Assembly: GCA_015501585.1 (NCBI GenBank)
Contig: JADNRY010000218.1
Location: forward strand, 1-64,000
From: Rhodocollybia butyracea
Taxonomy: Eukaryota > Basidiomycota > Agaricomycetes > Agaricales > Omphalotaceae
Reading direction: 5' to 3'
DNA: 64,000 nucleotides
Below the pieces are notes generated by a model. That model saw only the letters and a program-made list of their open reading frames with translations. It searched no databases and had not been told where the DNA came from. Of this stretch, positions 1 through 10,835 are shown piece after piece; positions within the stretch are counted from its first letter, which is position 1; each line of letters opens with the position of its first letter. The translations under genes were made by a program, and so were the position numbers.

Positions 1-760
1 CCAGTAGCTTGCCTGTACGTTTGAATAGACCAGGAAAGGCGAGCGATTTCCATCCGATCCCGCCAAGACACTATGCAACCCGATAGAGAACTTGATATCA
101 TCTGAGAGCTATCGTTCCATAATCGCGCAAGAAGATTTCGTCCAGATGTCATCCACAACGACATGTCCCCCGCCGTGAAGAGCGCAGATGTGAATTTGGG
201 CACTGGAAAAGGATACCGGTAGACTCCTCGTCGAGGCGTATAACTGTGTAAGGCTTGCAGATGCCAGCCTGGTACCACTTTGAACTGAAGCAGTGACAGC
301 GCAGACTTCAAGTATTCGCCGAAGTTTCTCTTTGTAGGCTTCTTCAGTGTCGGTGCCGCCTGAAGTTAGTTTTGCGTATTCCTTGACAAGGATGTCAGCC
401 ACTGGTGAAAACTGATCTGAGCCTTTGACGTGGTTGATAAAGACAGTGAGAATGCGGCGAATGATATATACGATGCATCACTGTTGATACAAGACAGATG
501 AAATTCAATGAGGGGAGAGAGCTGGGAGAGGACAGTGTCGGCGTTACGGTATGCAGGGTTTAATAGACCGACTTCAACAGTCAGTTTCAACGTCAAGAGT
601 AGAAAATTCAAGGGACTTACCTTGCAAGCCGAGACGAAACACCAAGCAGCAGCATTATCGATACCCTGAAGACCTTCGGCCACAAGTGCTACAGCGCGCG
701 GCCTTTAACTTTCGCAGAACCGATCCCCGTACCTTGTCACGTTTTGCGAAGTGAAGATTC
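1..760 (-). pseudogene. UTP20-like (SSU processome) fragment
   Basis: Minus-strand reading shows spliced coding blocks that resemble the N-terminal helical-repeat region of UTP20, a very large nucleolar protein of the small-subunit processome. Blocks seen: a short HFAKRDK exon (about 730-765), a block ending WCFVSACK before a GTAAGT donor (621-695), a block with FINHVKGSDQF and then EVCAVTASVQSG (about 280-450), and a block with AGDMSLWM..GRNLLARLW (about 60-190). The family assignment is from remembered patterns (VxxHVxGSEQF, GDMALWMGPGR), not a search. The gene runs off the left edge. The several hundred residues that should precede the first block are not found between 770 and 1400, and a stop lies just upstream of the FINHVKG block in that frame. 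I therefore read it as a truncated or decayed copy; an unresolved multi-exon gene is the alternative. Confidence 0.42.
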
Positions 761-769
761 TGAGTGGAT

Positions 770-2520
770 AGCCTGGGTCGCTATATAGTATGAAAAGTCA
801 GGTGAGAGGGCAGACAGGTGAAGAATAGATCGTATCGTAATTGCGAGTATTTGAGGCAAATAAGCTATCGCCTCATCAGTCGTTGAGTACAACAATAATC
901 AAACTGATATTCTCGTAGTCCAACGTCAAGCACAAGATGGGTACAAAAGAGACCATACACACACAACATACTAATCACAATCTCTGCGAAAGAGACCAAC
1001 GAAAGCGAAAAATTAGACCAAGAGCAATCCACACAATCGCTAACCCGTTCGCGAGACGGGTCAGCTAACCATGTGCCAACAAAGTGCTCCGAAAGGCAAA
1101 CAACAACAGCCCAAGCATCGCTTGAAGAAACCTTGCCACTGCCTCGCGAATAATTAATAAAGGATGGTACTAATACATCGGAGGACAGTGAAACAAAAGC
1201 ATGGATAAATCCAAAAGAGGGGTCATAAACCCAACCCTGCGTTTCCGTGACCAGAAACTCTGCTTGTAATCGCAAAGTGATCTTTTCCGAAGAAAAAAGT
1301 CATCAAATGCGTGCTCGTTGATCGGTATGGAGCAAATGTTTTGGCTTTTGGACTGCAAGTTGGTGCAAAGTGGTGGTTTAACCGTTTGAGGAAGAATTCC
1401 GGGCGCCTGATCCGCCGGTAAACGGCTTTATTTAGCGCTGGCTTCTCTTACCTCGTTGCGAAACTCAACTAGCTTGGAATTATATGAAGATCTCTTGTAC
1501 CACTCTCAGCCAGAACTTCTAGTGCTAATGGCCACGATAGTATCGGTGAATTGGTTTGGTTCCTTCGTGCATGGGATGGGATGGAATACGGTGAGGTTTC
1601 TTGTTCACATTTTTCTCTGGTACATCAATCACTATGACATATTGGCACAAGTATCACCAGCACCAGCAAGTATTTATGTACAATCATACTTGCAATCATA
1701 TCTGTCTACCCATGGGCCACTTCAAACGTAAAAGAGGTAACATGGATGTTGACGACCGAAAACGTACACACTGTTTGGTTTATCCATGATACGGGCTCCA
1801 CCTAAGAAGCTTGTACTCTTCATCAATACTCGAAAAAGTTTCAGATAATTCAATTGTAGCACAGCAGTTTTGGATCATTATGCCCTCAAAGTCCTAATCC
1901 TTGCCTCCCTTCGAAGTTGAATACCGCTCATGACAAGAAATCAATCCACTCTTTCAAGCCTCTCACTCCCCAATTTACCCCAAATTTAAATCAATACTCC
2001 TGCTGCTATTCAAGCTCAAGGTTCAGCTTCAATCTGTCATCAAGTATCTCGTCGCCCATTTCTTTGCTGGCCCATACCGCCAGCCATGGAGAGGATTTGG
2101 AGCTGGATTATCCTAGCGATTAGGAGTGGATAGGATATGAGGGATGGAAAACTGACGCCTGTCTATTGACGAGACGTTGCGCCAAACATTGTGGCCACAA
2201 TATCACTCTTTAACACTTCCTTGCCCCTCATATCTTCAATCGAGTGAATAGGCCTAGTAGATACTCAGAGAGATTCGTTCCAGTGGTTGATCTGTCAATA
2301 TTTTTGGGGCGTTCGAAGGCAGGAATTCTACGAGGAAGTGAGAGGCTTCAAGGAGGCCATCATATGGCTCCAAATAACCTCCTGGAATATTCAACGCCGC
2401 AACCCACTTCTCAAGTCAAATCCGCATATAAGTGGAAAAAGAACTCCGAGAAAGCTACAACTATATAGATCCGAGTCGAATAAGAATGCCAAGATCTACT
2501 ACATGGAAGTCAGATAAGCG
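770..2520. other. No recognisable gene
   Basis: Open frames here are short (136 aa at most), unrelated to each other in composition, and show no splice-linked continuation or motif I recognise. The stretch lies between the decayed UTP20-like fragment and the 3' end of L copy A. Confidence 0.5.
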
Positions 2521-2523
2521 CTT

Positions 2524-3845
2524 TTACAGGGGCCGCCCTATTACTGTTTTATACCAGTCAGTTTCTTCCCCCGTAGCACCATCCTTCACCTGTGCCTTGT
2601 TTGCCTCTTTCCCAGCCCCCTCTCCTGATGAAACCTCTCCTGATGCTATGTGTGCGAGCGGTTGTGCCGCAGCCTGCCCTGGTGAAGGCTTTCGAACTGG
2701 TGACGATCCGGGTGGCTGTACGGTCGCATGATTCGCCGCTGGTGACGATGGTGGTTCTGACTTTGTTCTCTGTTCCTCAGCCTGTGCCTTCCGTGCCTTC
2801 ACTTTTCTTTCCCTCCGCGACGCAGTCCGTTGCGCAAGGTTCTCTCTGGCATTCTCTACCTTCTTTATGGCATCCTCCCCCTTCTGTAAAGCAGCCTTCT
2901 CCACTCTGGCCAGGTATGCTATGTTCCTGTCTTCAACATCTTGTTCGTCCAACTTGTCATTCTGCACTTGAATCGCTTTCTTTACATCCGGCCACCAAGC
3001 AAGGTGTGAAGCGCTCAAGCTCAAGTGCTGTAGCAGAGCGAGAAATCCTGTTTCATACTGGCCCATAGCTGCATCAATCTCCCTTGCCTTTTCCCCATCC
3101 TATGCGGAAACTTCGGGAGCAGATTGATTTCTCCTGGTTCTAGCTGATAAAGTGAACAGACAGAAGCCAATCAACGGTCGTATGTTGCGCGGTACCCAAG
3201 ACATGGAAGATCGCTATCGCAAATACTGCCTTCTCCTTTTTTTTCCTGATACAGAAAGACAAACATGAGATCGGGCATTTCATCTTTATCTGTGGGGGTG
3301 GGGATAGTGGGGTTTATGTAACGAGGCTCGGGCATTTTTCTTTTTGTTGCCTTACTGATGCACCCAGTAAGCTCAGCTTTGTTGCCCCGGTAAAGAGGAG
3401 GGAAGGCTTTCAACTAAAATTCAAGTTCACACCAGAGTCAAGCACCATGAGTGAAGGATTTTTTTCACTCTCGAGAGTTCTGGTGTACGGGACTTGGGCA
3501 AGGATGGTAAATCGGAATTTATTATAGTAGAACTAGTAGCAGTCGTGAATAAAAGAGTCCAAAATTGAACAGTAGTTGATTCTACCTCGTCTAGTACATT
3601 GTCTTCATCGTCTGCAGCCATGTTAGAGAATCAGAACCAGCTGCAGTGTCTCTGGGAGGGGCGATGGGGATGGACAGTTTTAATTCAGAGCGGGCGTTAA
3701 CACGAGCGCGAGCGCGAGAGGGAGGCGCGGGCCTTTTAGGATGAGGGTGATGCGGAATGGGAGAGGTGGGCATTGCATGCACAGCAGAGATGAGCAAAGT
3801 GATGAAGACGAGCCCAAAGCAATGGATATGTGGTGTAATGAGCAT
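2524..3845 (-). pseudogene. L family copy A: secreted Lys-rich protein, decayed
   Basis: First of five copies of a gene family seen only in this window (L family). The start at 3845 opens a signal peptide (MLITPHIHCFGLVF..AVHA, about 24 residues) nearly identical to the other copies. The GTAGAATC donor near 3592 and the TGCTACTAG acceptor match theirs. The body keeps the family landmarks: LDSGVNLN (for FDSTWDLNN), DLPCLGYRAT (for ELPCVGYRAA), SLYQLEPGEIN, then a WWPDVKKA block and a charged K/E/A/Q-rich tail ending at 2524. The frame is broken in at least three places: exon 1 shifts near 3625, the middle shifts near 3410, and a stop follows the GYRAT block near 3175. The copy is probably dead. 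Function of the family is unknown; secretion is inferred from the signal peptide only. Confidence 0.6.
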
Positions 3846-3854
3846 TGGTGAAGA

Positions 3855-3925
3855 GCGCCTGGGGGATAGGTGAACTGAACCAGCAGTTGACCTCCACCAT
3901 CACATCGCTCCCTCTTTTATTTACG
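3855..3925 (-). promoter_or_regulatory. L-family core promoter (copy A)
   Basis: This short block before the L start is repeated before every L copy: a GGTTAACTGCTGGTTCAGTT-like segment and, further upstream, an AT-rich box read on the minus strand as ATATA(T)(N)AAAGAGGGAGC. Conservation across copies and position 40-90 bases before the ATG suggest a TATA-type promoter; this is inference. In this copy the AT-rich part is interrupted right after CTCTTTTA (3918), where sister copies continue directly into the R block. Confidence 0.45.
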
Positions 3926-5384
3926 AGGGCAATTTATTGCCGAGTTTCTAGTCCTGGAAAAAGCGTACCTTAATCCTGTTAAGGTAATTACTTCCGTTGA
4001 TTGTGGAGCATTAATGCAAATTAAACGTAGGTGACGTAGGTGTTTACACAGCTTAGCAACAAATCCAAACGAATGCAGCATATCGAAGTGAAAGCTATCG
4101 TCTTACTATTTATGTTTGTACTTTGCTCAATATCAAGCAGGAAAAAAAAATCTGTTCCCCATGTCCTGTTCTGCGTTGAACGTTTGACACTCCGTAGCAG
4201 CTTCCGTAGCGCGTTATGTCAGTGCGCGTGTGGGGAGAGTTGACTGCTGCTTAGGTAGTATAGAATGGTGTTGACGTGCGTGGTAACGAATTCGATAGGT
4301 GAAAGATCATCGAAAATCAATGAGAGCAAAATTTAGTATAGGTCAAGTTGCACTACTTATGAGCAAAAACCCACCTGAGCATCCATCAACGATTGCAAAG
4401 AAGTAGTGACAGATGTCTGGCAAACAAAGAAGGTGTGTTTGGCTGTGGCGTTGTGAAGGTGTACTGAGAGATGTAGTAGATGGCTCGGTATCCTCGCAAA
4501 TCCTATGTTTTAGAGGCTGTCCTGACATGCTTGAGGACTCAAGAGCATAGATATTACCTTGCTGGAAGCGGTTGCAGAATGTATGGATTTATCCTGATTT
4601 TTCTTGGAGAGTTTCAGGTATCAGGTATCATTGTTTCCTTGGATTGATGAGATTGAAACCCAAGATGTCGGTGAATAAACATTGTTTACTCACTTTGTCC
4701 ACATGCATCCTTCGTTCCTTCTCGTCCAGCATCAGGAGCACTGGCTGGACCATATGGCCATCCTTACCACCTCAAACTTGAAAGAAGAGTAGCTCCTCCC
4801 CGGGTGCGCTAGCGCAGGGAAGCGAAGCTCAGAGTCATATTACAGCGGCGCGCGCGGAGTGCGCCTGGGAAGTACAGTTGTCAATGCACGGCAGGATAAA
4901 CAAAAGAAAAACACATTACCGTATACATATTATGCACAGATGGTATGCTGAACATGACAGCGACGAGATTTTTGCTGTAGCCAGATGACATGGACAAAGA
5001 GAACAAAAGACTAGTGCTGCCATGGGTTTCAGAGTCAACAAAAAACTTGTGGAACTTCCAAGAGGATTGTTAGCTCTTATTTGTGTATGATATAGAAAAA
5101 ATCTCATTTGGCATCCAATGGATTGCGGTGGTTGCGACACCAGACAGTGAGATGAACGTCAACTTTCAAGAACATGACCGCGAAAGAGAGTTATCTCCAG
5201 AATAAATATGATTCTGTCGACTTGAAGAAAAAATTTTATCTATCTATCTATTGTCCATTACTATACCTCGACGAGGTTTTAGAGTCTGCCTACAGGAGAC
5301 TACATTACTTGTATATCTTACCTTCCGCTTTGGCCCGAGTAACTGCCACGTGACAGCGATGGCCCACTGCTAGTATGTCATTGG
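3926..5384. other. Insertion-like interval inside the promoter block
   Basis: Sister copies run directly from the L promoter (..CTCCCTCNTTTATATATC) into ATTGGCCAAAACGGC. Here those two halves are about 1.45 kb apart (3919 and 5378). No gene, terminal inverted repeat or clear target duplication was found at the edges. Contents include a GC-rich patch near 4800-4870 and a short ATCT repeat near 5240. It may be an unclassified insertion or the result of a deletion/fusion. Confidence 0.4.
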
Positions 5385-5576
5385 CCAAAACGGCACAAAC
5401 CGGTATGGAACGTACAAGAACTTAGATTGCATGGTGGAACAAAACAGCACTCTGGACCCAGGGTCCCTGAAAATTATCAAAAATCAAAGATGGTCATTGG
5501 TGCTTGCAAAGTAGCTCCAAGGGCGGCCTGGGGCGCTTGCTCGAGCTCAGTGCTGGAGCGCCCAGCCTTACTTGTT
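5385..5576. repeat. R block, copy 1
   Basis: A repeat of about 180 bp starting GGCCAAAACGGCACAAACCGG, containing CTCTGGACCCAGGGTCCCTG and ending near GGCGGCCTGGGGCG. It lies between each L gene start and the divergently read P gene or the 3' flank of the next L gene. Other copies: 10078-10250, 14610-14880 (diverged), 15975-16569 (interrupted), 23106-23295 and 24715-24960 (diverged). Its position suggests it is the shared intergenic promoter region that has been carried along with each duplication. Confidence 0.7.
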
Positions 5577-6510
5577 TGGGCGCTTACCCACAACTAAGTT
5601 ATTGATAACGAGCTCGCAGCAAACCCTGTGCTTTTCTCGTCAACTGCACCTCTATTCGAACACCCACAAATTTGCGAAATGTCTTCGCCATAGTCCTCCG
5701 CCTCAGTCTCTCAATTTCGGCGACCATGGTCTCCAGATCCTTACGACCCGTATCTGTCGATATCAGTAACTCGCAACCGAAACCATAATCCAGATATTCT
5801 ACTTTTCCGATGAAAATACGTACGATTTACATCGGGAATATCCACAATATCCACAGCAGTACCAGCAACCCTCCGATGCTTCTGTAGAAGCCCTAGGCTT
5901 GGTTGACCATGCCAGAACTCTTAGACACCACCATCTGGACTTCCAATGCCGTCTGCTGTCAATATTTCAGTTTGACTCTGATCTGTACTCGAGCTACATT
6001 AGTAGGCACAGTGAATGGCAACGGAAACTTACGCCGTCCGTCGTCACTCTTTCATCACGGAGAACTATCCTCGGCTTCTTCACCAACTTCTCCTCTCCAG
6101 TCACCGAAACGCGCTTCCAGCCTTGGTCATGCAGCTAGTATGTATACCGCTGCCACTTCCGGACATCTCACCACGCTTATTGTTCTACTTCAGCCTGACT
6201 GAAGTAGGGTGGGAAATCGTAACATTCACCGACAAAGTGAAATCCATTCTTTCATGGTTCAGTACCGGCAATACCTGGGTTTTAACTGGCCAATCCTTAA
6301 ATGAAACATATCCTTTAACAATAAGCGTGGTGTCTACACTCCTCTTCTCACCTCCATACTTGATCCCAAACGCAATCTCACTATGGCCGCGAAACGAGCA
6401 TAGCAGTTTGACTCTGATCCTTGTTGTATCTGATGCGTTCGGATGTGAACTAAGCTCCCGATCCTCTTGCAAACGGAATATCAGTAACTTTACAACAGTT
6501 GCTCGAAGTT
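5577..6510 (+). pseudogene. P-gene copy 1, decayed
   Basis: Nucleotide similarity to the intact gene at 25139-26956 starts in its 5' flank (CTTACCCACAAC..TTATTGATAACGAG), passes the start codon (near 5680) and continues through the Pro/Ser/Tyr-rich N-terminal region (copies of the YPQYPQQQYQ, HPETQPRPPS and PPDIYTPL segments). It has many indels and stops, so no reading frame survives. Near 6418 the sequence jumps from the GACTCTGATC stretch of the parent (about 25778) to its CGTTCGGGTGCGAA stretch (about 26305). The copy at 18851 shares the same internal deletion of about 0.5 kb, so the two pseudogenes descend from one deleted ancestor. Confidence 0.75.
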
Positions 6511-6559
6511 TTTGATTACTTCTACATATGGACCAAGGCCAAAGCTAGATTGCATGCAT

Positions 6560-8110
6560 TCAACTGCTGACTCCTGCCCATGGAATTCAAGACGCATCCC
6601 GATTCCCGATGACCACTTGAATAGGCTGAGAACATCGTGCACGTTTCCTTGGCCTTTCAGATCGCGGAAGCGATACTAGGCATTGGGCTTCCGGTGTGCA
6701 TAATAACGAATCAGGTTTTGTCCTGATCGTAAGTACATTATTGGTAAACTTTTTCTCTTGCCGAGTACCTTCCAGTATCTAATCGAATTGTCTGCTAGAC
6801 CAACGGCTATTCAAACTTTCATCCTCGTATGCGGGATTCGGGAAATCGGGATCTTTTGTTTTCTCGTGGCAGAAGAGCGGACGGTAGTGAGTGTTCCTAG
6901 TAAGATCATACAGGGGAATCTCACAGCTCATGCTGGAGGAGTTGATCCCTTTCCTCTGGTTCCTCAAAATGGCAACAACGCTACTGTAAGTGGGTCTTTG
7001 TCACAATCCAGCAGCTTTGACCGTTACGCCAAAACGGCAGTATAAACACAAACTATGTGTTCAGCCTCTGGATTGTATATAAGCACATCTTGGCGGTTCA
7101 AGTGTGGTAAGCCACGGCAGGCTTACAGCTACTTGCCTAACCCTTAACGAGGCCACCGGTCTCCTTGACCAGACCTCTTGCGATGCTAGTACCGCATTCG
7201 ATAATGAAGTAAGCAATCTCTTGTATAGAGTGCTTCACCGTCGCTAATACAACTATGTACACCCCTTAGCTTTTTCAATTTCTGCTCAATCCTCCACTGG
7301 AAGTTCCAACTTTTCATTTGAAGCCGTCTCTTCTTTTAATGCTGCAACTTTATCTGCCAGTTCTGTTGTTGCTGTCGCTTCCAGTTCCAAGACTCCGGTG
7401 GCTACGACTGTTGCCACCCCGGAAGCTACTGGAACCCCAGTTCTAGTCCCTTCTCGAGCCCAGGTCAGAGACGACCCTGTTACTCGTGCATCCTCCACCG
7501 CACAATTTCAGACATCTGAGGACAGTTGTCTCGTTGCTGAATACAACGCTGGGGATTTCCACAATAGCTTGATTCCTATTACCACACAACGCGCCGCGAT
7601 GGATGTACGAACCAGTAATCACTGCTAGAGTACATACTAAAACTGCGCTGTTTGCCAGCTCTTTGGTGAGTGCTTACTTATCGAATGTGATAAGTTCAAG
7701 AACTAACTTATCTTACTCTAGACCCAAGGATGCTTGAACTTTGACCCTCGTCATACCGCAGGGAACTAGGTTATTATTTTCTCCTGTTTGGAAGGACATG
7801 CAGATCGAGGTAAGTATATGGTCCCCCAGATAAATCTACATGCTCAAACCTCATCCACTAGGTGGAACTGTGACCGATTCTCAATTATGCTGTTTGTTCG
7901 ACAGTAGCGGAAACCTCAACGATCGGACTTGTGATACTACGAATCCTTCATGAAACCAGGTGCGTCCAAGCGTGTTTAACTTATGCAGCTCTTGACGTTT
8001 GTTTCCTAGAGGAAGTTGGATTACAGTCTCATTCCGCTAAACCCATTTTTTAGTTCCTGCTAGTTTATCAATGTATGTATGCTTTATCATTGTAAGTCCA
8101 GTCATAGAAA
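6560..8110 (+). pseudogene. Macrofage-activating-glycoprotein-like relic, copy 1
   Basis: Small exons separated by clear GTAAGT..AG introns spell the repeated pattern of the basidiomycete 'macrofage activating glycoprotein' family: GGVDPFPLVPQNGNNAT (6940-6985), GLLDQTSCDASTAFDNE (7155-7208), a Ser/Thr/Ala-rich linker (7280-7500), CLNFDPRHTAGN (7732-7768), VIIFSCLEGHADR (7770-7808), then TVTDSQLCCLFDSSGNLNDR (7868-7927). These correspond to the family's GCxxLxFDP..QVxxFSCGGRADG..TDSQLFxF..GLLDQTxCD modules; the identification is from memory of the family. Stops are present (TAG after HTAGN; TGA in the NPSGNQ segment, where copy 2 has GGA). It is a decayed fragment linked downstream of P copy 1 and duplicated with it. 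Confidence 0.58.
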
Positions 8111-8199
8111 AACAAGGTCGGGTTCGATCGACTCCCTTAATGGACGATCCACAAGTTGAGGGCTCAATGAGACTACTAACAATTTAATAAGAACGACTT

Positions 8200-8770
8200 T
8201 CTCTCTTCAAATACTTCCAGTGATGCCGTGGATTGACATGATAAGTCTCTTCCCTCGTCTTTCTAGTGCGAAACGTGCTACCGGGACAAGATTGTCATCT
8301 TTTTCAACAGTGTGGTAGTTGCAAAGAGCGAGAGGCATGTCAAAAGCTGGACACCAAAGCGGTCTCCAGTGGTTGATGATTTGGAAACGAGTTCCGGAGC
8401 TTCTGAGATTCGGAGAGGGGGAGAGGAAGATGGACTCGGGTAATAGATCAGCAGACGCGGTGGTCTGGTCGACATGGACTTCTCTACCTGGTTGGCCTTT
8501 AATTGGGACTGGAAAAGCTTTTCTTGTGCTGTTTGGAGGCAACGAAGTCGATAAGCCTCCAAATCCGAGAGTCACCTAACAGGTATATCAGAAAAGGGAG
8601 AGGTATGCCATCTTCACGTTCATGCGCCTCCACGCCTGGAATATTTGACACCGCAAGGAACATCGCTCCAAACTTCTACTTGAGAAATAGTTGCAGAACT
8701 AGGGCGGCAATTACATAGATTGAAAAAGAGTAGGATAATCGCTTTTACAGTCGTTTCCAGTATACTACAC
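8200..8770. repeat. 3'-flank repeat of L genes, copy 1
   Basis: A stretch downstream (minus sense) of L copy B, matched by 21250-21830 and, in its half nearest the L gene, by 10330-10830 and 23370-23780. The common core reads GGAGGCAAC(A/G)AAGTCGATAAGCCTCC and GAGTCACCTAACAGGTAT. Open frames in it (122 aa and less) are not conserved as protein between copies, so I treat it as non-coding flank carried by the duplication. Confidence 0.55.
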
Positions 8771-8780
8771 AGTAGTTTTT

Positions 8781-9992
8781 TTAAAGTCCCCCCCTATGAC
8801 AAAGGTCACACATCCTTCGGGGCGCGCGCTGCAGTGGCCGCAGTGATGCCGCAGCCTTCCTCTCTGCCTTCTCCCTCTTTTCCGCCGCCTTCTGTGCTTC
8901 CCTATCCTTCCGTGCTGCTTGCTTCTGTGCTTGCTTCTCCTTCCGTGCCGCTTCCTTCTGTGCTTCCTTCTCCTTCCGTGCCGCTTCCTTCTGTGCTTCC
9001 CTCCCCTTCCGTGCCGCTTCCTTCTGTGCTTCCTTCTGTGCGTCCTTCTCCTTCTGTGCCGCTGCTTTCTCTGCCTTCTTTTTTGCTGCATCCTCTGCCT
9101 TCTCTGTATCTGTCATCTTTGCTTTTTTTGTCCATTCTGGGCCAAGCTTGGAGCGGGATTTGCGTTTTATTTGGCGCTCTCGGGCGTGGCATTTTTCATC
9201 CAGCTGCTCAATATTAATCGATGTCTTTAGATTCACCCACCACACGGGATCCTTCAACTTCTCGACTTGCAGAGCCTCAAATTTATCTTCGTACTGCTTC
9301 ATAGTTCTTGTGGTATCTTTTGTGGCAGTGCCAGCGTCCTTCGTAAGCTTAGGCGGGAGCTTGTTGATATCTGTTACTTCCGGTTTTAGCTGTAAATCGC
9401 AGAGGTAGTATGATCTTTGATAGCTGCACGATACCCAACACATGGCAGTTCGCCACTGCAAATACCCTCTTCTGCCTGAGCCACAAAGATGCGCATCTGA
9501 TTGGACAAGCTGACTTCGCCTCCTCCGCCACCCTCGTCTTCGCTGTCTTCGCCACCTTCGTCTTTGACGTCTTTGCTGGCGTCCGCGTTCAGGTAACGGC
9601 AAAGTTGACGATATTTTGTATTAGGAGGACATGCATTTTTGTGGGTGGATCCGGCCGATACCCTGGCACAAAAATCGGTGAGGCGGTTAGTAACCGCCTT
9701 CCTGTCGCCCTTCCCAAGATCAGGCAAGTTGTTCAGATCCCAGGTCGAATCAAACACGATAACTTGAAATCTGGAAAACCACAGCTAGTAGTAGTCGTGA
9801 ATAAATGAGACCAAAATTGACCAAGGAGTTGATTACCTCTGGGGTAGAACCTTGTTGAGGGACAGACGGAGGGACTTGGGGGGCGGATGGAAGAGGAACT
9901 CGGGGAGGAGGAGTGGGCATTGCATGTACAGCAGAGATGAGCACGGCGATGAAGACGAGCCCAAAGAGACGGATATGTGGTGTGATGAGCAT
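8781..9992 (-). pseudogene. L family copy B: secreted Lys-rich protein, one-base frameshift
   Basis: Exon 1 (9837-9992, 52 codons) gives a signal peptide of about 24 residues followed by a Pro-rich stretch. A GTAATC donor and the CTACTACTAG acceptor lead to exon 2 from 9784. Landmarks in order: VIVFDSTWDLNNLPD, NACPPNTKYRQLCRYL, an acidic DEGGEDSEDEGG linker, QMRIFVAQAEEGICSGELPC, VGYRAA, then a WWVNLKTS segment and a long K/E/A/Q-rich tail with about ten-residue internal repeats (8880-9060), likely coiled coil. Compared with copy D, one base is missing near 9391 (AGCTGTAAATC against AGCTGATAAATC), which shifts the frame before QLKPEVTD. The downstream frame stays open to 8781, so the break is recent or a sequencing error. 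Role unknown. Confidence 0.65.
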
Positions 9993-10009
9993 TCGATCTG
10001 AGGAGTCTT

Positions 10010-10250
10010 TGGGGGGATGGGTGAACTGAGCCAGCAGTTAACCTCCGCCATCACATTGCTCCCTCTTTCATATATCGTTGGCCAAAACAGCGCAAACTGG
10101 TACGAAACGTGCATAGCATGGTGGAACGAACAACACTCTGGATCCAGGGCTATCCAGGGTCCCCTGAAAATTATCAAAAAATCAAGATGGTGCAGTGATG
10201 GTGCAAGCTGGTGCAGGCTTGGCAAGTAAGTAGCTCCAAGGGGCGGCCTG
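10010..10250. repeat. L promoter plus R block, copy 2
   Basis: Contains the L core promoter (about 10020-10077, minus sense) and R block (10078-10250) upstream of L copy B, continuing directly from CATATATCG into TTGGCCAAAACAGCG. This uninterrupted junction is the reference for the interval at 3926-5384. Confidence 0.65.
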
Positions 10251-10259
10251 AGGCGGCTG

Positions 10260-10835
10260 ATATGGCGCAAACTAGTACGGGACATGTACATAGCATTATG
10301 GAACAGTTTGGAATCCAAACAAACACTCTGGGTACGACAAACGCAGGACCATCTCCCTCCTTTCTCTGGGATTGAAGAAGCTGTTTTTGTGGTGTTTGGA
10401 GGCAACAAAGTCGATAAGCCTCCGAATCCTGGAGTCACCTAACAGGTATGTCAGGAAAGGGAGAGGCATACTATCTCAAAGTTCACGTTCATGCACCTGC
10501 AAATGACTGCCTGGAATAATCGACGCCAAAACCGAAATTGCTTCAAACTTGTACTTGCGAATGGTACTCGAGAAAGTGGCGATTGAATAGATCGAATAAG
10601 AACATTCGAAGTAGGATAAGTGCTTTTACAGCAGTGGTAAACTACACAGTAGTTTGTGAAGCTGTATCTAATCATTGTTGCCGTTTTGCCCCATGTGGCT
10701 CTTCTGGCTCTTCTAATGCTGGTACTGGCCGTTTTGCGTAATCTACAGGTGTGGGAATTTTAGTTGGTCCTTTTCCTCCAGCAACTGAATCTTCGCGACA
10801 TACGTACTCCTGTTATTCCCCGTGCGGACGCGATC
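10260..10835. repeat. 3'-flank repeat of L genes, copy 2
   Basis: Close relative of 23290-23780. It lies between the R block of L copy B and the 3' end of L copy C. No frame is conserved as protein in both copies. Confidence 0.5.

Noticed and set aside
2592..3068. 158-codon plus-strand frame
   Set aside because: Opposite strand of L copy A, whose family landmarks are on the minus strand.
8720..9217. Pro/Ser/Leu-rich plus-strand frame (165 codons)
   Set aside because: It is the shadow of the K/E/A-rich minus-strand tail of L copy B; likewise 21770-22222 over copy D.
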